Numbered from the stretch's first letter, positions 15,466-24,870 are shown. The stretch is DNA of 64,000 nucleotides from Oscillospiraceae bacterium (GCA_015064445.1 SVSE01000005.1:1-64000), one strand, 5' to 3'. Notes: generated by a model not told the origin, from the sequence alone. Made by a program: numbers and translations.

Positions 15466-16671
15466 ATGAATAAACTATTAGCTTTGTTACTTTCATTGCT
15501 TTTGTGCTTTGGAGCGCTTGTTGCTTGCGACGGTTTGGAAGAGTCATCGAGTAGCTCGTTAAGTGAAGAGCCATCATCAAGCCAAGAGCCGAGCTCGTCA
15601 AGCGAAGAACCGTCAAGCGAAAAATCGTCAAGCCAAGACCCGACACACAATAACGCTTCAAATGACACTCAAAATCCTTTTGGAGCTTATGTCGGTTTGT
15701 GGAATTATCAAAATCGAGAATCGGAAGAAATAAGCGATTTTGACGTTAAGAGTGTAAAGGCATATTATGCGATTTGTTCCGAATATCTATACTCGACGTA
15801 TAAAAGCTTTGCTGAAAACAGTTGTGATTTTTACGGTGGATATTATACAAAGCTCTTTTCGGACTATTTTGAATTTTCGGCAGGGGTGATAAACGATAGA
15901 GTTTATGACGGCATTACCGAGCAAACCTTTGAGGATAATTACGTTGTCGTGGTTGAGGGATGGTCGGGACACGTTCGCTCCGAGTTTATATGCTACAGTG
16001 ATCTTGTGCAAAAAAATGGTTATTATCTCTTGACGTACAATTTGATTTTCTATGAGGGACAGTGCTTTTCAGAGGCAGAAGATCATTATACCGACATTGT
16101 TATCATTCCAAAATCTCTTTTTGAAAACGACATTTCAAATATCAAAATAAAGGTTGTGAAAAAAGAATATATTCTTCAAGAGAATGCAGATATTTCCGAC
16201 GGTATATTGAAAAAGTGGCTTCCTGTTGACAGAATAGATGAGCAAAAGCTCGACAAGAGCAAAAGCTATCAAGTCTTGGGAGCATTTGAACATAAGGTTT
16301 ATGATTACTCATATCTCAAAAACAAATTTGGATATTATTATCAGGTGGCAAATTCTTATAATGAGATTGACGGAATGCTTGAAGATGTAACGGATGTTGA
16401 CAAGAGCATTTTCGAGGATTATTTTGTTTTTGTAGTTACCTCTTATCACAGCAGCACGGACATATTTGCTTATCAGGGCTACCAAAATTTCCGTTTGGAA
16501 AATCAAATCGCTTATTTTGACTGTTACGAATCATACAATTCAGTTATCTCTCCTGCAACTAATATTGAAACCACCTGTTATCTCATACCGAGAGCAGAGC
16601 TAAAAGGACAAGAGCTTCAGGTTGCAGAGTATGAAATAACTGTCCATAGAATTGTAGAAACTGAAAACTAA
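15466..16671 (+). CDS. Lipoprotein with Ser-rich linker and an internal domain duplication
   Basis: A 401-residue precursor with a type II signal peptide (lipobox LVAC, Cys21) and a Ser/Glu/Pro spacer at about residues 26-55. The rest seems to be two copies of one domain of roughly 130 residues: the first around FEDNYVVVVEGWSG and VIIPKSLFEND...IKIKVVKKEYI, the second around FEDYFVFVVTSYHS and YLIPRAELKGQ...YEITVHRIVE. Both share the order hydrophobic strand pair, Cys-bearing Tyr-rich strand, and an IIP/LIPR strand. I do not recognise the family. It is monocistronic and surface-exposed by prediction; the function is unknown. Confidence 0.75.
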   Translation: MNKLLALLLSLLLCFGALVACDGLEESSSSSLSEEPSSSQEPSSSSEEPSSEKSSSQDPTHNNASNDTQNPFGAYVGLWNYQNRESEEISDFDVKSVKAYYAICSEYLYSTYKSFAENSCDFYGGYYTKLFSDYFEFSAGVINDRVYDGITEQTFEDNYVVVVEGWSGHVRSEFICYSDLVQKNGYYLLTYNLIFYEGQCFSEAEDHYTDIVIIPKSLFENDISNIKIKVVKKEYILQENADISDGILKKWLPVDRIDEQKLDKSKSYQVLGAFEHKVYDYSYLKNKFGYYYQVANSYNEIDGMLEDVTDVDKSIFEDYFVFVVTSYHSSTDIFAYQGYQNFRLENQIAYFDCYESYNSVISPATNIETTCYLIPRAELKGQELQVAEYEITVHRIVETEN

Positions 16672-16674
16672 CTT

Positions 16675-16703
16675 AAAAATCCACTCAGTTGAGTGGATTT
16701 TTT
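16675..16703 (+). terminator. Terminator after the duplicated-domain lipoprotein
   Basis: Stem AATCCACTC/GAGTGGATT with loop AGTT and a T run. Confidence 0.85.
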
Positions 16704-16707
16704 ATAC

Positions 16708-16736
16708 TTGCAAATAAAAAATATATGTGGTAAAAT
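16708..16736 (+). promoter_or_regulatory. Promoter of the metallophosphoesterase gene
   Basis: TTGCAA (16708-16713), 17-nt spacer, TAAAAT (16731-16736). Confidence 0.65.
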
Positions 16737-16765
16737 AATATAAGAAATACAAAACGGAGAGATAT

Positions 16766-17617
16766 ATGATAGAATTTATTAAAAATCATATTGCGCTATC
16801 AATTACGCTATTTTGCGTTGTTATCGCTCTTATCGCGCTCGTATGGTGGACACTGTGGGCGAACAAGGCGTTAAAGCTAAACCAGGTGTTGATTAGCGCA
16901 CCCTGTGAGCTGAAAATCGCACACATATCCGACTTTCATAACGCTAAGCTGAAAAATAATAATGCTTGCCTTATTGATATGATAAGAGATGCAAGTCCTG
17001 ACATTATTGCAATAACTGGCGACTTAATTGACTCTCGACACACCGATGTTAAGGTGTCGATTGACCTTGTGAGGGAGCTGGTCAAAATCGCACCGTGCTA
17101 TTATGTGCCTGGCAATCACGAAAGCCGAATTGAGAATGAATATAACACCCTAAAGCAAGCGCTAACCGACTTTGGCGTAACGATACTTTGCGATTCCAAG
17201 ACCACCATTGAAAAGAACGGACAGACCTTTACCATAATCGGAATCGAGGACCCTATGTTCGTTATCGAAAAGGATAGCGTAGAAAAAACCTGTGAGGTTA
17301 TAAGAGAAAAATTACAGCCACTTGTAAGCGAAAATGAGGGCTATACGATATTGCTCTCACATCGCCCCGAGGCATTTGAGGAATATGTAAGCGCAGGTGT
17401 TGATCTTGCCCTTACAGGACACGCACACGGTGGGCAGGTGCAAATTCCGTTTATCGGTGGGCTTATCGCACCGAACCAAGGTTTTTTCCCAAAATATAGC
17501 GAGGGCTTGCACCAAAAGGACAAAACAAGTATGGTGATAAGCCGAGGAATAGGCAACAGCCTTTGCCCGCTTAGAGTAAACAATCGCCCAGAGGTAATTC
17601 TTATAGAATTAAAATGA
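16766..17617 (+). CDS. Membrane-anchored metallophosphoesterase (YkuE-like)
   Basis: A 283-residue calcineurin-like phosphoesterase tethered by one N-terminal membrane helix (about residues 8-30). All dimetal motifs are present: SDFHN (Asp56, His58), ITGDLID, PGNHES, LLSHRP and GHAHGGQ. Topology suggests the catalytic domain faces outside. Relatives such as YkuE have been linked to cell-envelope phosphoesters, but the substrate here is not identifiable. Start follows GGAGA. It converges on rplL with a shared terminator. Confidence 0.88.
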   Translation: MIEFIKNHIALSITLFCVVIALIALVWWTLWANKALKLNQVLISAPCELKIAHISDFHNAKLKNNNACLIDMIRDASPDIIAITGDLIDSRHTDVKVSIDLVRELVKIAPCYYVPGNHESRIENEYNTLKQALTDFGVTILCDSKTTIEKNGQTFTIIGIEDPMFVIEKDSVEKTCEVIREKLQPLVSENEGYTILLSHRPEAFEEYVSAGVDLALTGHAHGGQVQIPFIGGLIAPNQGFFPKYSEGLHQKDKTSMVISRGIGNSLCPLRVNNRPEVILIELK

Positions 17618-17648
17618 AAAAACTCCGACTGTTGTCGGAGTTTTTTGT
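17616..17648. terminator. Bidirectional terminator (metallophosphoesterase / rplJ-rplL)
   Basis: Stem AAAACTCCGAC/GTCGGAGTTTT with loop TGTT and flanking A and T runs. Confidence 0.85.
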
Positions 17649-17670
17649 TTCAGGTTTGCTTTAAGCCAAA

Positions 17671-18042
17671 TTATTTAACTTCAACCTTTGCACCAGCTTC
17701 TGTGAGCTGCTTAGCAACGTCGTCAGCTGTTTCCTTAGAAACTGCTTCCTTGATAGCCTTAGGAGCGCTCTCAACGAGGTCCTTAGCTTCCTTAAGTCCG
17801 AGACCTGTGAGCTCACGAACAACCTTGATAACATTGAGCTTGCTTGCGCCAGCCTCAACAAGGATAACGTCGAACTCTGTCTTTTCCTCAACAGGAGCTG
17901 CAGCAACTGCTGCGCCTGCAACTGCTACTGGAGCAGCGGATACGCCGAATTCTTCCTCAACTGCCTTTACAAGGTCAGCGAGCTCGAGAAGTGTAAGTGC
18001 TTTGATTTCATCAAGAATCTGTGTGATCTTTTCGTTTGCCAT
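17671..18042 (-). CDS. rplL: Ribosomal protein bL12 (L7/L12)
   Basis: A 123-residue stalk protein of the 50S subunit. The N-terminal dimerisation helices ([25 protein letters not shown]), Ala/Val-rich hinge and C-terminal factor-binding domain ([21 protein letters not shown] and [12 protein letters not shown]) are all standard. It is the second gene of rplJ-rplL, 82 nt after rplJ, with GGAGG upstream. Confidence 0.98.
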   Translation of the reverse strand: MANEKITQILDEIKALTLLELADLVKAVEEEFGVSAAPVAVAGAAVAAAPVEEKTEFDVILVEAGASKLNVIKVVRELTGLGLKEAKDLVESAPKAIKEAVSKETADDVAKQLTEAGAKVEVK

Positions 18043-18124
18043 GATTAGTAATCCTCCATAAAAGATAAATTTTCAAAAATTAGTTTGTTTATTTCGCGTT
18101 AAGTCGCGTAGGGAACACCCCTAA

Positions 18125-18637
18125 TTACTCGGCAGCAGCCTCGCCGCCCTTTTGGTCGATAACAGCCTGAATAGCACGAGCAAATCCGGAAATAGGACCT
18201 TGAATGCTTCCCAAGAATCTTGCAAGAAGAATTTCCTTTGAAGGAATATCAGCAAGAGCCTTAACAGCATCTGCATCTACAACGCCATTATCAATGAAGC
18301 CACCCTTAATTTCAAAGGTGTCAACCTTGTCTGCATACTCCTTAGCGATTTTCGCTGGAGCGATAGGATCATCGTAGCTAATTGCGATAGCGCTCATACC
18401 ATTGAGCTTATCCTTCATAGCACCGTATCCAACCTCGTCACATGCACGGCCGATAAGAGTATTCTTAAGAACCATGTAGTCAACGCCAGCCTTACGGAAT
18501 GCAGCACGCATCTTGGTATCGTTTTCAACTGTGATACCTTGGTATTGAACGAGAACGCCTGACTGAGCCTTCTTCATCTTTTCAACGAGATCAGCAACAA
18601 TGGCTTTCTTTTGTTCAAGAACTGAAATACTTGGCAT
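18125..18637 (-). CDS. rplJ: Ribosomal protein uL10
   Basis: A 170-residue L10 protein, the base of the ribosomal stalk. It starts MPSISVLEQKKAIV at the ATG at 18637 after AGGAGG; the longer ORF to 18814 runs through the regulatory leader and is not coding. The conserved VLVQYQGITVENDTKMR and FLGSIQGPISGFARAIQ segments are seen, as is a C-terminal helix that binds L12 dimers. A structured leader upstream is expected to be bound by L10-L12 for autogenous control. Confidence 0.97.
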   Translation of the reverse strand: MPSISVLEQKKAIVADLVEKMKKAQSGVLVQYQGITVENDTKMRAAFRKAGVDYMVLKNTLIGRACDEVGYGAMKDKLNGMSAIAISYDDPIAPAKIAKEYADKVDTFEIKGGFIDNGVVDADAVKALADIPSKEILLARFLGSIQGPISGFARAIQAVIDQKGGEAAAE

Positions 18638-18639
18638 AA

Positions 18640-18795
18640 AACAACCTCCTGTATTAATTTCCCTTAACAGCAAAAAGAAAAATCTTTTTCCGAAATTGCA
18701 AAAATGCGCACCGAAAAAAGATTTAAATTCGTATTTAAATTCTTCCTCGGCAGGGAGCATAATGCAATTACTGAGACCTGCTGTCTTTGGATTAA
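18640..18795 (-). ncRNA. Ribosomal protein L10 leader
   Basis: The minus-strand leader of rplJ contains the AAGACAGCAGGT segment and the pairing CCTGCCGAGG segment characteristic of Firmicutes L10 leaders, plus an A/T-rich helix region down to the ribosome site. Binding of the L10-L12 complex to this RNA normally represses the operon. Ends are approximate. Confidence 0.8.
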
Positions 18796-18802
18796 CGACA
18801 AG

Positions 18803-18831
18803 ATTATAACACAAGGTTATATCTTTGTCAA
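18803..18831 (-). promoter_or_regulatory. Promoter of rplJ-rplL
   Basis: Consensus TTGACA (18826-18831) and TATAAT (18803-18808), 17-nt spacer, minus strand. It lies just past the stop codon of the helicase-loader gene. Confidence 0.88.
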
Positions 18832-18844
18832 TACTTTTTTAAAA

Positions 18845-19813
18845 TTATTTTGAAATTTTTTGTCGTCTAATATCCTTACCAGCAAATTGCTTGATAATGA
18901 ACTCTCCAAATAGACGACTTGTGATTCTATCGTGATAGAGCTTTCTTATCTCATCGCTTCTTAGATTTGTGCTTGCAATGATAGGTAAGCCCTTGTTAAG
19001 TCTTGTATTAATGATATTATAAAGGCACGAAACGGAGAAGCCTGTAACCATTTCTGTTCCGAGGTCATCAAGAATCAAAAGATCACATTCAAGGTATTTG
19101 AGCGAAACAGGTGGCTCATCTGTAAATCTATCTCTGAAACGGTCATTTTCAAAATCGAAAAATACATTTTGTGCAGTTTCATATATTACATCATATCCAC
19201 GGTCAAGAAGTGTCTTTGCAACTGCTGTGGAAAGATGAGTTTTTCCAAGACCAGTAGGACCATAGAGCAAAAATGAGCGCTTGTCGCTTTCAAAATTGTT
19301 CGCAAAGGAGGTAAGCTCATCAAGATTTTGCTTTATAATGTCCTTATCATCGCCTGCGTAAAAATCAAGAGAAAAGCTGTCAAAGCTCTGCTTTTCAAGA
19401 AGCGTTGCAAGTCCAGAGCGCTCATAGGATTTGAGTCTAAGCGCCTCCTTGTAGCACTTGCAAAGAGTACCGTTTTCGGTGTAGCCTGTATCCTCACAAA
19501 TAGGGCACTCGTGCTTTAGAGCAGTATAATCGCTTGGAAGACCGAGCGACAAAATAAGCTCCTCTCGTCTTTTTTGAAGGGCGAGATTTTCATTTTTTAT
19601 TCTTTCAATTTCCTTGGCACAGCCGTCCTTGCCAAGCCTTATAGCGCCTGCAATTTGTGGTGCGGTTGTTCTGAGGGCGTCATCAATGGCTCTGATTTCT
19701 GGGCAAAGAGAATAGGCTCTGCTAAGCCTTGTATTGCGCTCTCTTTCGCTTGCTTCACGCTTTTTCTCAAAAAGCTCCTTAACATACGCTACAACCTCGC
19801 GTGAGTATGCCAT
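18845..19813 (-). CDS. DnaI/DnaC-type helicase loader ATPase
   Basis: A 322-residue AAA+ protein related to DnaI/DnaC, which loads the replicative helicase. The N-terminal half is helical with a probable zinc site CPICEDTGY...CKC at about residues 102-120. The ATPase domain has Walker A GPTGLGKTH and Walker B LLILDDLGTE, then sensor segment PIIASTNLR and the arginine-finger RITSRLFGEF. Its ATG shares one base with the stop of the DnaD-domain gene, so the pair is coupled. It ends the long minus-strand run that begins at topB. Confidence 0.9.
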   Translation of the reverse strand: MAYSREVVAYVKELFEKKREASERERNTRLSRAYSLCPEIRAIDDALRTTAPQIAGAIRLGKDGCAKEIERIKNENLALQKRREELILSLGLPSDYTALKHECPICEDTGYTENGTLCKCYKEALRLKSYERSGLATLLEKQSFDSFSLDFYAGDDKDIIKQNLDELTSFANNFESDKRSFLLYGPTGLGKTHLSTAVAKTLLDRGYDVIYETAQNVFFDFENDRFRDRFTDEPPVSLKYLECDLLILDDLGTEMVTGFSVSCLYNIINTRLNKGLPIIASTNLRSDEIRKLYHDRITSRLFGEFIIKQFAGKDIRRQKISK

Positions 19814-20727
19814 TATTGTCCCCCCTTCTTGTAAGATCTTTGAAGCGCCGCCTCAAAGAAATCGTTTGTTTCAAAGGATGATTCGCCACCGACTCTTGCG
19901 CCATCAAGCATTTTCGCATCCTTTACAGTTTTTATTCCATTACATAGCCAGTTTTCAACAATTTTCGCACAATAGGCAAGAGAAGGCTTACCTGTTTTGT
20001 CAACTGTTAAATCGTAGGCTAATCTTATAAATTCTATATCAAGCTTTTGTGAAATCCACTTGTCAATCTTTTCCTTTTCGGCTTTAGATAGCTCGCGCCT
20101 GCCAATTCCAAAAAGCTCTCTTATCTTATATTCAAGTGTAGACTTGTTTTTTCTATCAGCAAAATGCGCCTCAAGCGCCGAATATGTATCAATTCCCTCA
20201 TCATAAAGCGCCTGCGCTGTTTTCTTAATGTAAGCCCAGTTAGCCTTGTCAAGACCCTTACAGTGCGCCAAGAGAAGCAAAATAAACTGGTCGCCAAAGC
20301 GATAAAAATCTCGCAAGAAAATTATGTGATTGTGGTCACTTGTGTTGAAATCCTTGCCAAGAATAGCCTGACAAGCGATAAATAAAGAACGAATGTCCTC
20401 ATTTTTTTCAATGAAATTCGCAATTTGTGCGCCCGTGTATGTAGGCATAGAATTAGAAGAGGAAATCATTTTGCTTTCGTCCATTCCCTCAATTTCAATT
20501 ACGCCCTTTTCAGCCCAAAACTTGAGCGCCTTTTGAATTCTTTCAATGCCGATGCCAAGCCTTTCCGAGAACACGGAAATATACTTGTCAAAATCAGAAA
20601 GCACCTCAATATCAGAGAAAAGAGCAATGATTACAGCAAGCTCCTCTCTTGACGCCTCGGGAGCAAATTCAGCCACACCAGAGGGCAAATTGATTATTTT
20701 TCCCGAATATTTTACATTTATTTTCAT
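19813..20727 (-). CDS. DnaD-domain replication initiation protein
   Basis: A 304-residue protein with an N-terminal winged-helix region (about residues 25-80) and a C-terminal DnaD/DnaB_2 domain carrying FIRLAYDLTVDKTGKPSLAY and the closing W segment (IVENWLCNGI). DnaD-like proteins remodel DNA and recruit the helicase loader during primosome assembly in Firmicutes. The adjacent overlap with the DnaI-like gene fits that partnership. RBS GGAGGGAA precedes the ATG. Confidence 0.9.
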   Translation of the reverse strand: MKINVKYSGKIINLPSGVAEFAPEASREELAVIIALFSDIEVLSDFDKYISVFSERLGIGIERIQKALKFWAEKGVIEIEGMDESKMISSSNSMPTYTGAQIANFIEKNEDIRSLFIACQAILGKDFNTSDHNHIIFLRDFYRFGDQFILLLLAHCKGLDKANWAYIKKTAQALYDEGIDTYSALEAHFADRKNKSTLEYKIRELFGIGRRELSKAEKEKIDKWISQKLDIEFIRLAYDLTVDKTGKPSLAYCAKIVENWLCNGIKTVKDAKMLDGARVGGESSFETNDFFEAALQRSYKKGGQ

Positions 20728-20748
20728 TCAATTTCCCTCCTTAAAGAT

Positions 20749-21747
20749 TTAGCTTGGATATGCGTTTAGCGCCTCGTCCCCACGCACTCCATCAAGAAAT
20801 TCATAGTAGCCCTGTGAGGCAATCATAGCAGCATTGTCTCCACAAAGGTTAAGGGCTGGTGCATAGAAGGTAGCACCAAATTTTTTACATTCTGCCTCGA
20901 CACCTGCACGCAAGTGCGAGTTGGCACTTACACCGCCTGCAAGCACGACCTTGTCGTAGCCTGTTTTAGCGAGTGCTGTGCCGATTTTTGAGCAAATTGC
21001 ATCAACAATAGTCCTTGTAACAGACGATGCAATGTTTTCTCTTTCAAGGGGCAAGCCCTTTTGTGTTTGAGTGTTAATATAGTTTATAACAGCAGTTTTA
21101 AGACCACTAAATGACAAATTCAAGGTGTCGTTAATTGATGGAGACGGGAACTTGATTGCGTTCTTGTCGCCATCTCTTGCGAGCATGTCCATAGCATATC
21201 CACCAGGATAGGGAAGCCCCATAACTCTGCCGATTTTATCGAAGCACTCGCCTGCTGCGTCATCAAGCGTTGAGCCTATTTCCTCAAGGGATGTGTACGA
21301 TTTTACATCAAAAAATGATGTGTGTCCACCAGAAACAACAAGCGCCAAGAATGGTGGCTTAAGCTCCTGATGTGTCAAATAATTTCCTGCAACATGTCCC
21401 TTTATGTGGTCAACGGGCACGAGTGGAATGTTGTTTGCAAACGCAAGTGATTTTGCGAAGTTAACAGCAACCAAAAGCGCACCGATAAGCCCAGGGCCAT
21501 TTGTTACAGCAATCGCATCTATGTCCTTTAGCGCAATGCCAGCTGTGTCAAGCGCCTCATATGTGATTTTTGAAATTGCCTCAATGTGCGCACGGCTTGC
21601 AATCTCTGGCACAACTCCACCATAAAGGGCGTGAGTGTCCACCTGTGAGGCAATAATATTCGATTTTATTATTCTGCCCTCCTCGCTCATCTCGCAAACG
21701 GAGCAGGCGGTTTCGTCACAAGACGACTCAAATGCCAAAATATACAT
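20749..21747 (-). CDS. tsaD: tRNA threonylcarbamoyladenosine synthase subunit TsaD
   Basis: A 332-residue Kae1/TsaD ASKHA protein. It transfers the threonylcarbamoyl group to A37 of ANN-decoding tRNAs with TsaB and TsaE. Visible motifs are FESSCDETA at the N-terminus, the metal-binding HIKGH (His114, His118), VSGGHTS and the C-terminal AGGVSANSHLR and GDNAAMIA segments. RBS AGAGGG. It is followed by the DnaD-domain gene and preceded by rimI, a common neighbourhood in Clostridia. Confidence 0.97.
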   Translation of the reverse strand: MYILAFESSCDETACSVCEMSEEGRIIKSNIIASQVDTHALYGGVVPEIASRAHIEAISKITYEALDTAGIALKDIDAIAVTNGPGLIGALLVAVNFAKSLAFANNIPLVPVDHIKGHVAGNYLTHQELKPPFLALVVSGGHTSFFDVKSYTSLEEIGSTLDDAAGECFDKIGRVMGLPYPGGYAMDMLARDGDKNAIKFPSPSINDTLNLSFSGLKTAVINYINTQTQKGLPLERENIASSVTRTIVDAICSKIGTALAKTGYDKVVLAGGVSANSHLRAGVEAECKKFGATFYAPALNLCGDNAAMIASQGYYEFLDGVRGDEALNAYPS

Positions 21748-21756
21748 AAATCCCTC

Positions 21757-22200
21757 TTAAAGTGCTTTGTCCATTAAAATTGCATTTTCGCTTGGATTTG
21801 AATAGAAGTTAGGTCTTTCCCCGACTGCGACAAATCCGTGTTTTTCATAAAGAGCGCGCGCAGCATCATTCGATTTGCGAAGCTCAAGTGTTATTTTTGC
21901 ACAGCCCTCACGCACGCAAAGCTTAGTTATCGCATCTACAATAGCGCTACCTATGCCTCTCGAACGATATGAGCCGAGAACACCTATATTTGAAATTTGA
22001 CCCTCGTCAAGAATCAAATAAACACCACCGTAGCCCACGACCCTTCCGTCGCATTCAGCAACGAAAAGATGCCAAGGCGCGTGCGAAATTACGCCCGCAA
22101 TTGATGCCCTTGACCAAGGAGTAGAGAAGCATTCCTCTTCGATAAACGCGATGTTGTCAACATCAGTTGACATAGCTGCGCGTATTTTAATTTCGTTCAT
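21757..22200 (-). CDS. rimI: Ribosomal-protein-alanine N-acetyltransferase
   Basis: A 147-residue GNAT acetyltransferase of the RimI group, which acetylates the N-terminus of ribosomal protein S18 and possibly other proteins. The acetyl-CoA loop is YRSRGIGSAI, preceded by QISNIGVL and followed by LELRKSNDAARALYEKHGF. The in-frame GTG at 22218 has no ribosome site; the ATG at 22200, two bases past the previous stop, is preferred. Its place next to tsaD is the usual one. Confidence 0.92.
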   Translation of the reverse strand: MNEIKIRAAMSTDVDNIAFIEEECFSTPWSRASIAGVISHAPWHLFVAECDGRVVGYGGVYLILDEGQISNIGVLGSYRSRGIGSAIVDAITKLCVREGCAKITLELRKSNDAARALYEKHGFVAVGERPNFYSNPSENAILMDKAL

Positions 22201-22201
22201 A

Positions 22202-22690
22202 TTAGTATCCGAAAACACCTGAAAGGCTGTCGTCGTTTATAATCCAGTCGTTTACATCAATCTCGGTGTACTCAAATCTATTGTTACGGATAATAACTCT
22301 TGAAATTCCTGCGTTTATAACTTGACGCTTGCACATCATACAGCAGTTCATACCACCGATAACATCGCCACTTACAGGATCAGTACAGCAGAGATAAATT
22401 GTAGCGCCGAGCATCTGCTCACGAGAAGCAGAAATAATTGCGTTAGCCTCTGCGTGAATGCTTCTGCAAAGCTCGTATCTTTCGCCTCTTGGAATGCCGA
22501 GGTCCTCTCTTGTGCAGGAGCCGATATCACAGCAGTTCTTGCGTCCTCTTGGAGCACCGTTGTAGCCTGTTGATACGATTACATCATTTTTTACGATAAT
22601 AGCACCGAAGCGTCTTCTTAGACAGGTGCTTCTTTGAGATACAGTTTGCGCGATGTCGAGATAGTAGTTATGCTTGGAAACTCTTTCCAT
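22202..22690 (-). CDS. dCMP deaminase family protein (ComEB-like)
   Basis: A 162-residue cytidine/deoxycytidylate deaminase. The zinc site is HAEANAI (with the proton-shuttling Glu) plus CCMMCKR, and the substrate-binding TGYNGAPRG and LRRRFGAIIV strands are typical of dCMP deaminase, which makes dUMP for thymidylate synthesis. Additional cysteines (KNCCDIGSCTRE) match the second structural zinc site of this family. It sits between topB and rimI with short gaps. Confidence 0.93.
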   Translation of the reverse strand: MERVSKHNYYLDIAQTVSQRSTCLRRRFGAIIVKNDVIVSTGYNGAPRGRKNCCDIGSCTREDLGIPRGERYELCRSIHAEANAIISASREQMLGATIYLCCTDPVSGDVIGGMNCCMMCKRQVINAGISRVIIRNNRFEYTEIDVNDWIINDDSLSGVFGY

Positions 22691-22704
22691 AGTTTTATCC
22701 TCTC

Positions 22705-24870
22705 TTACTTTTTAGTAGTCTTTTTTGTTGCTTGCGCTGAAAATTTTCTTGGTGGTGGATTTGGGAAATCAAATACCACCTTGCCCCCATCCTCAAGTCG
22801 GAGTGAGGCATCGAATTTATTTCCACTCTTGGAAACAAAGCCTTGAATTTTGCTTGTCTTACCAGTGGCAAGAAGCATTTTTACATTAGATACGGATATA
22901 GTGCGAGAGCAAATTGATTTGGAAATGGAGAACTTGCATCCATTTTCACGGAAGCCAGAGCATCCATAGCCGAATTTTGTTCTTACAACATTCGCACCGC
23001 AAAGTGGGCAAAGTCCAACAATGTCGCCGAAAAATCCGATATTTGTGTCCTGCTCAACGGACTTATCCTTTGAAAGATTAAATATATTGCTTATCTCGTT
23101 TTGAGCAAGCTCAACGCTGTCCTGAATTGTGCATTCTCCACGGAAAACACGCTTGAGCGCTTGACCTAACTCTGAGGTCTTGTATTTATCCATTATGATT
23201 CCGAGCTGTGATAGCGATTCGATAAGATACTCTCCGTCAGGGAGAATATAATACGAGTCCTTTTTAAGCGAAATATACGCACTCTTGCACGCATTTTCGA
23301 TTATTCCCGTTCTTGTAGCCTCAGTACCAAGCTCAAGTCCCTCGAAAATAGCACGATATTCATCGTCGTCACTTTCGTCAGCACTTGCCTTGTCCTCCTT
23401 GAACGGGTTTTTAAGGTAGTTGTTAAGCGTTTCGATTGTGTAGTGCTTTGGTGGAGTCGTTTCCTTTTCTTGTGGGGCAAACTTGATAACAACCTCATCG
23501 CCCTTTTCAAGCCTTGGCAGAATCTTGTCCTTTTGAGTATACTCATCAAACTTGGTCCAGCCTGGCTCAATAATAACAGTGCCAGAGAGAGTAAACTCCT
23601 CAAGCTCTCCTACCTTTATCTTAATTTCGCTTTTTTCAATAATACAATCCTGCTCACAGAAAACAGCCACAAATCTTCTCAAAATCGCAGTATAGACAGT
23701 CTTTTCTCTTTCTGAGAGTGTCTTTGGATCAGGAATCTTGTAGGTTGGAGTTAGGGCAGAGTGCGACTCAATCTTTGAGTCATCAAATATAGTTTTTGAA
23801 AATCTAAACGCAACGGGATAGCCGAGCTTTTTAACATTTTCGATAATCGACTTTACCTTGCCCTGCTCAGCTGTCGCAAGATATTCAGAGTTTGTACGAG
23901 GATAGGTAACATAGCCATCCTCATAAAGCTTTTGAACGGTCGTCAAGGTGTCGTCCATTGAAAGCTTGTATTTTTTACCAAGATAGCTTTGAAGCTTTGA
24001 AAGCGAGAACAGCTTTGGCGCGCCAAGAGTAGTGCGCTTCTTCTTTACAGAGGTAACAACAGCCTTCTCATTATTATATTTTTCACACTCGGCAAGAGCT
24101 ACCTCAAGCTCGTCCTTTGTGAATCTTTTCTTCGATGTTAAATCAACGAACTCGTCGTTCGTTTTTTCGTGCGAGGAGAGAACATAATACTTCTCGGAAA
24201 CGAAGCTTTTGATTTCCTTGTCTCTGTCGTAAATAGCCTTTACAATAGGCACAATAACTCTACCAACACGAAGAAGCTTACCTGTTTTAAGTGTCGCAAA
24301 GCGTGTGAGGTTAACGCCATATAGCCAGTCGATGTAGGTTCTTGCAAAGCCCTCGTTAGCAAGGGAATTGTATTCAGCCTCATCCTTCATCTCGCCAAGC
24401 GCGCTTTGAATTGTTTGAGGTGTTTGGTCTGGAAGCCATAGACGCACGAATTTTTTCTTTCCGTCAGCAATCGCGTGTGAAACACAAAGACGGACGATAA
24501 TCTCACCCTCACGGTCTGCGTCGCCTGCGTTTACAATTGTGTCAATATCAGAGCGATTGCAAAGGCGTTTTATTGTATCAAATTGCTTCTTTACACCAAA
24601 ATCAACCTTTTTGTCAGCACCTCTTTTGAGGTTGAACTTGAATTCCTTTGGAAAGCAGGGAAGATTATCCATTGTCCATTTGGAATTTTCACTTGGCGAA
24701 TAATCCTCAATGTCAGCTAAGGAGAACAAATGCCCAAATACCCAGGTAACAACAAAATTGCCACCCTCAAAGTATCCGTCGCGCTTTTTCATTTCATTAT
24801 TTTGAACCTTTGCAATACCTGCAAGAATATTTTTTGCAAGCGATGGCTTCTCGGCGATTATAAGATACAT
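22705..24870 (-). CDS. topB: Type IA DNA topoisomerase (topoisomerase III-like)
   Basis: A 721-residue type IA topoisomerase. The Toprim domain has IIAEKPSLAK at the N-terminus and NAGDADREGE near residue 100; the active-site Tyr is in DGYVTYPRTNSEYL near residue 330. A C-terminal zinc ribbon CPLCGANVV...GCSGFRENGC follows, then a basic tail. It relaxes negative supercoils and decatenates. The ATG at 24870 after a GGGGGA site is chosen over 24891. Acidic insert KASADESDDDEY near residue 500 is unusual but in frame. First gene of the run leading to the DnaI-like loader. Confidence 0.93.
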   Translation of the reverse strand: MYLIIAEKPSLAKNILAGIAKVQNNEMKKRDGYFEGGNFVVTWVFGHLFSLADIEDYSPSENSKWTMDNLPCFPKEFKFNLKRGADKKVDFGVKKQFDTIKRLCNRSDIDTIVNAGDADREGEIIVRLCVSHAIADGKKKFVRLWLPDQTPQTIQSALGEMKDEAEYNSLANEGFARTYIDWLYGVNLTRFATLKTGKLLRVGRVIVPIVKAIYDRDKEIKSFVSEKYYVLSSHEKTNDEFVDLTSKKRFTKDELEVALAECEKYNNEKAVVTSVKKKRTTLGAPKLFSLSKLQSYLGKKYKLSMDDTLTTVQKLYEDGYVTYPRTNSEYLATAEQGKVKSIIENVKKLGYPVAFRFSKTIFDDSKIESHSALTPTYKIPDPKTLSEREKTVYTAILRRFVAVFCEQDCIIEKSEIKIKVGELEEFTLSGTVIIEPGWTKFDEYTQKDKILPRLEKGDEVVIKFAPQEKETTPPKHYTIETLNNYLKNPFKEDKASADESDDDEYRAIFEGLELGTEATRTGIIENACKSAYISLKKDSYYILPDGEYLIESLSQLGIIMDKYKTSELGQALKRVFRGECTIQDSVELAQNEISNIFNLSKDKSVEQDTNIGFFGDIVGLCPLCGANVVRTKFGYGCSGFRENGCKFSISKSICSRTISVSNVKMLLATGKTSKIQGFVSKSGNKFDASLRLEDGGKVVFDFPNPPPRKFSAQATKKTTKK

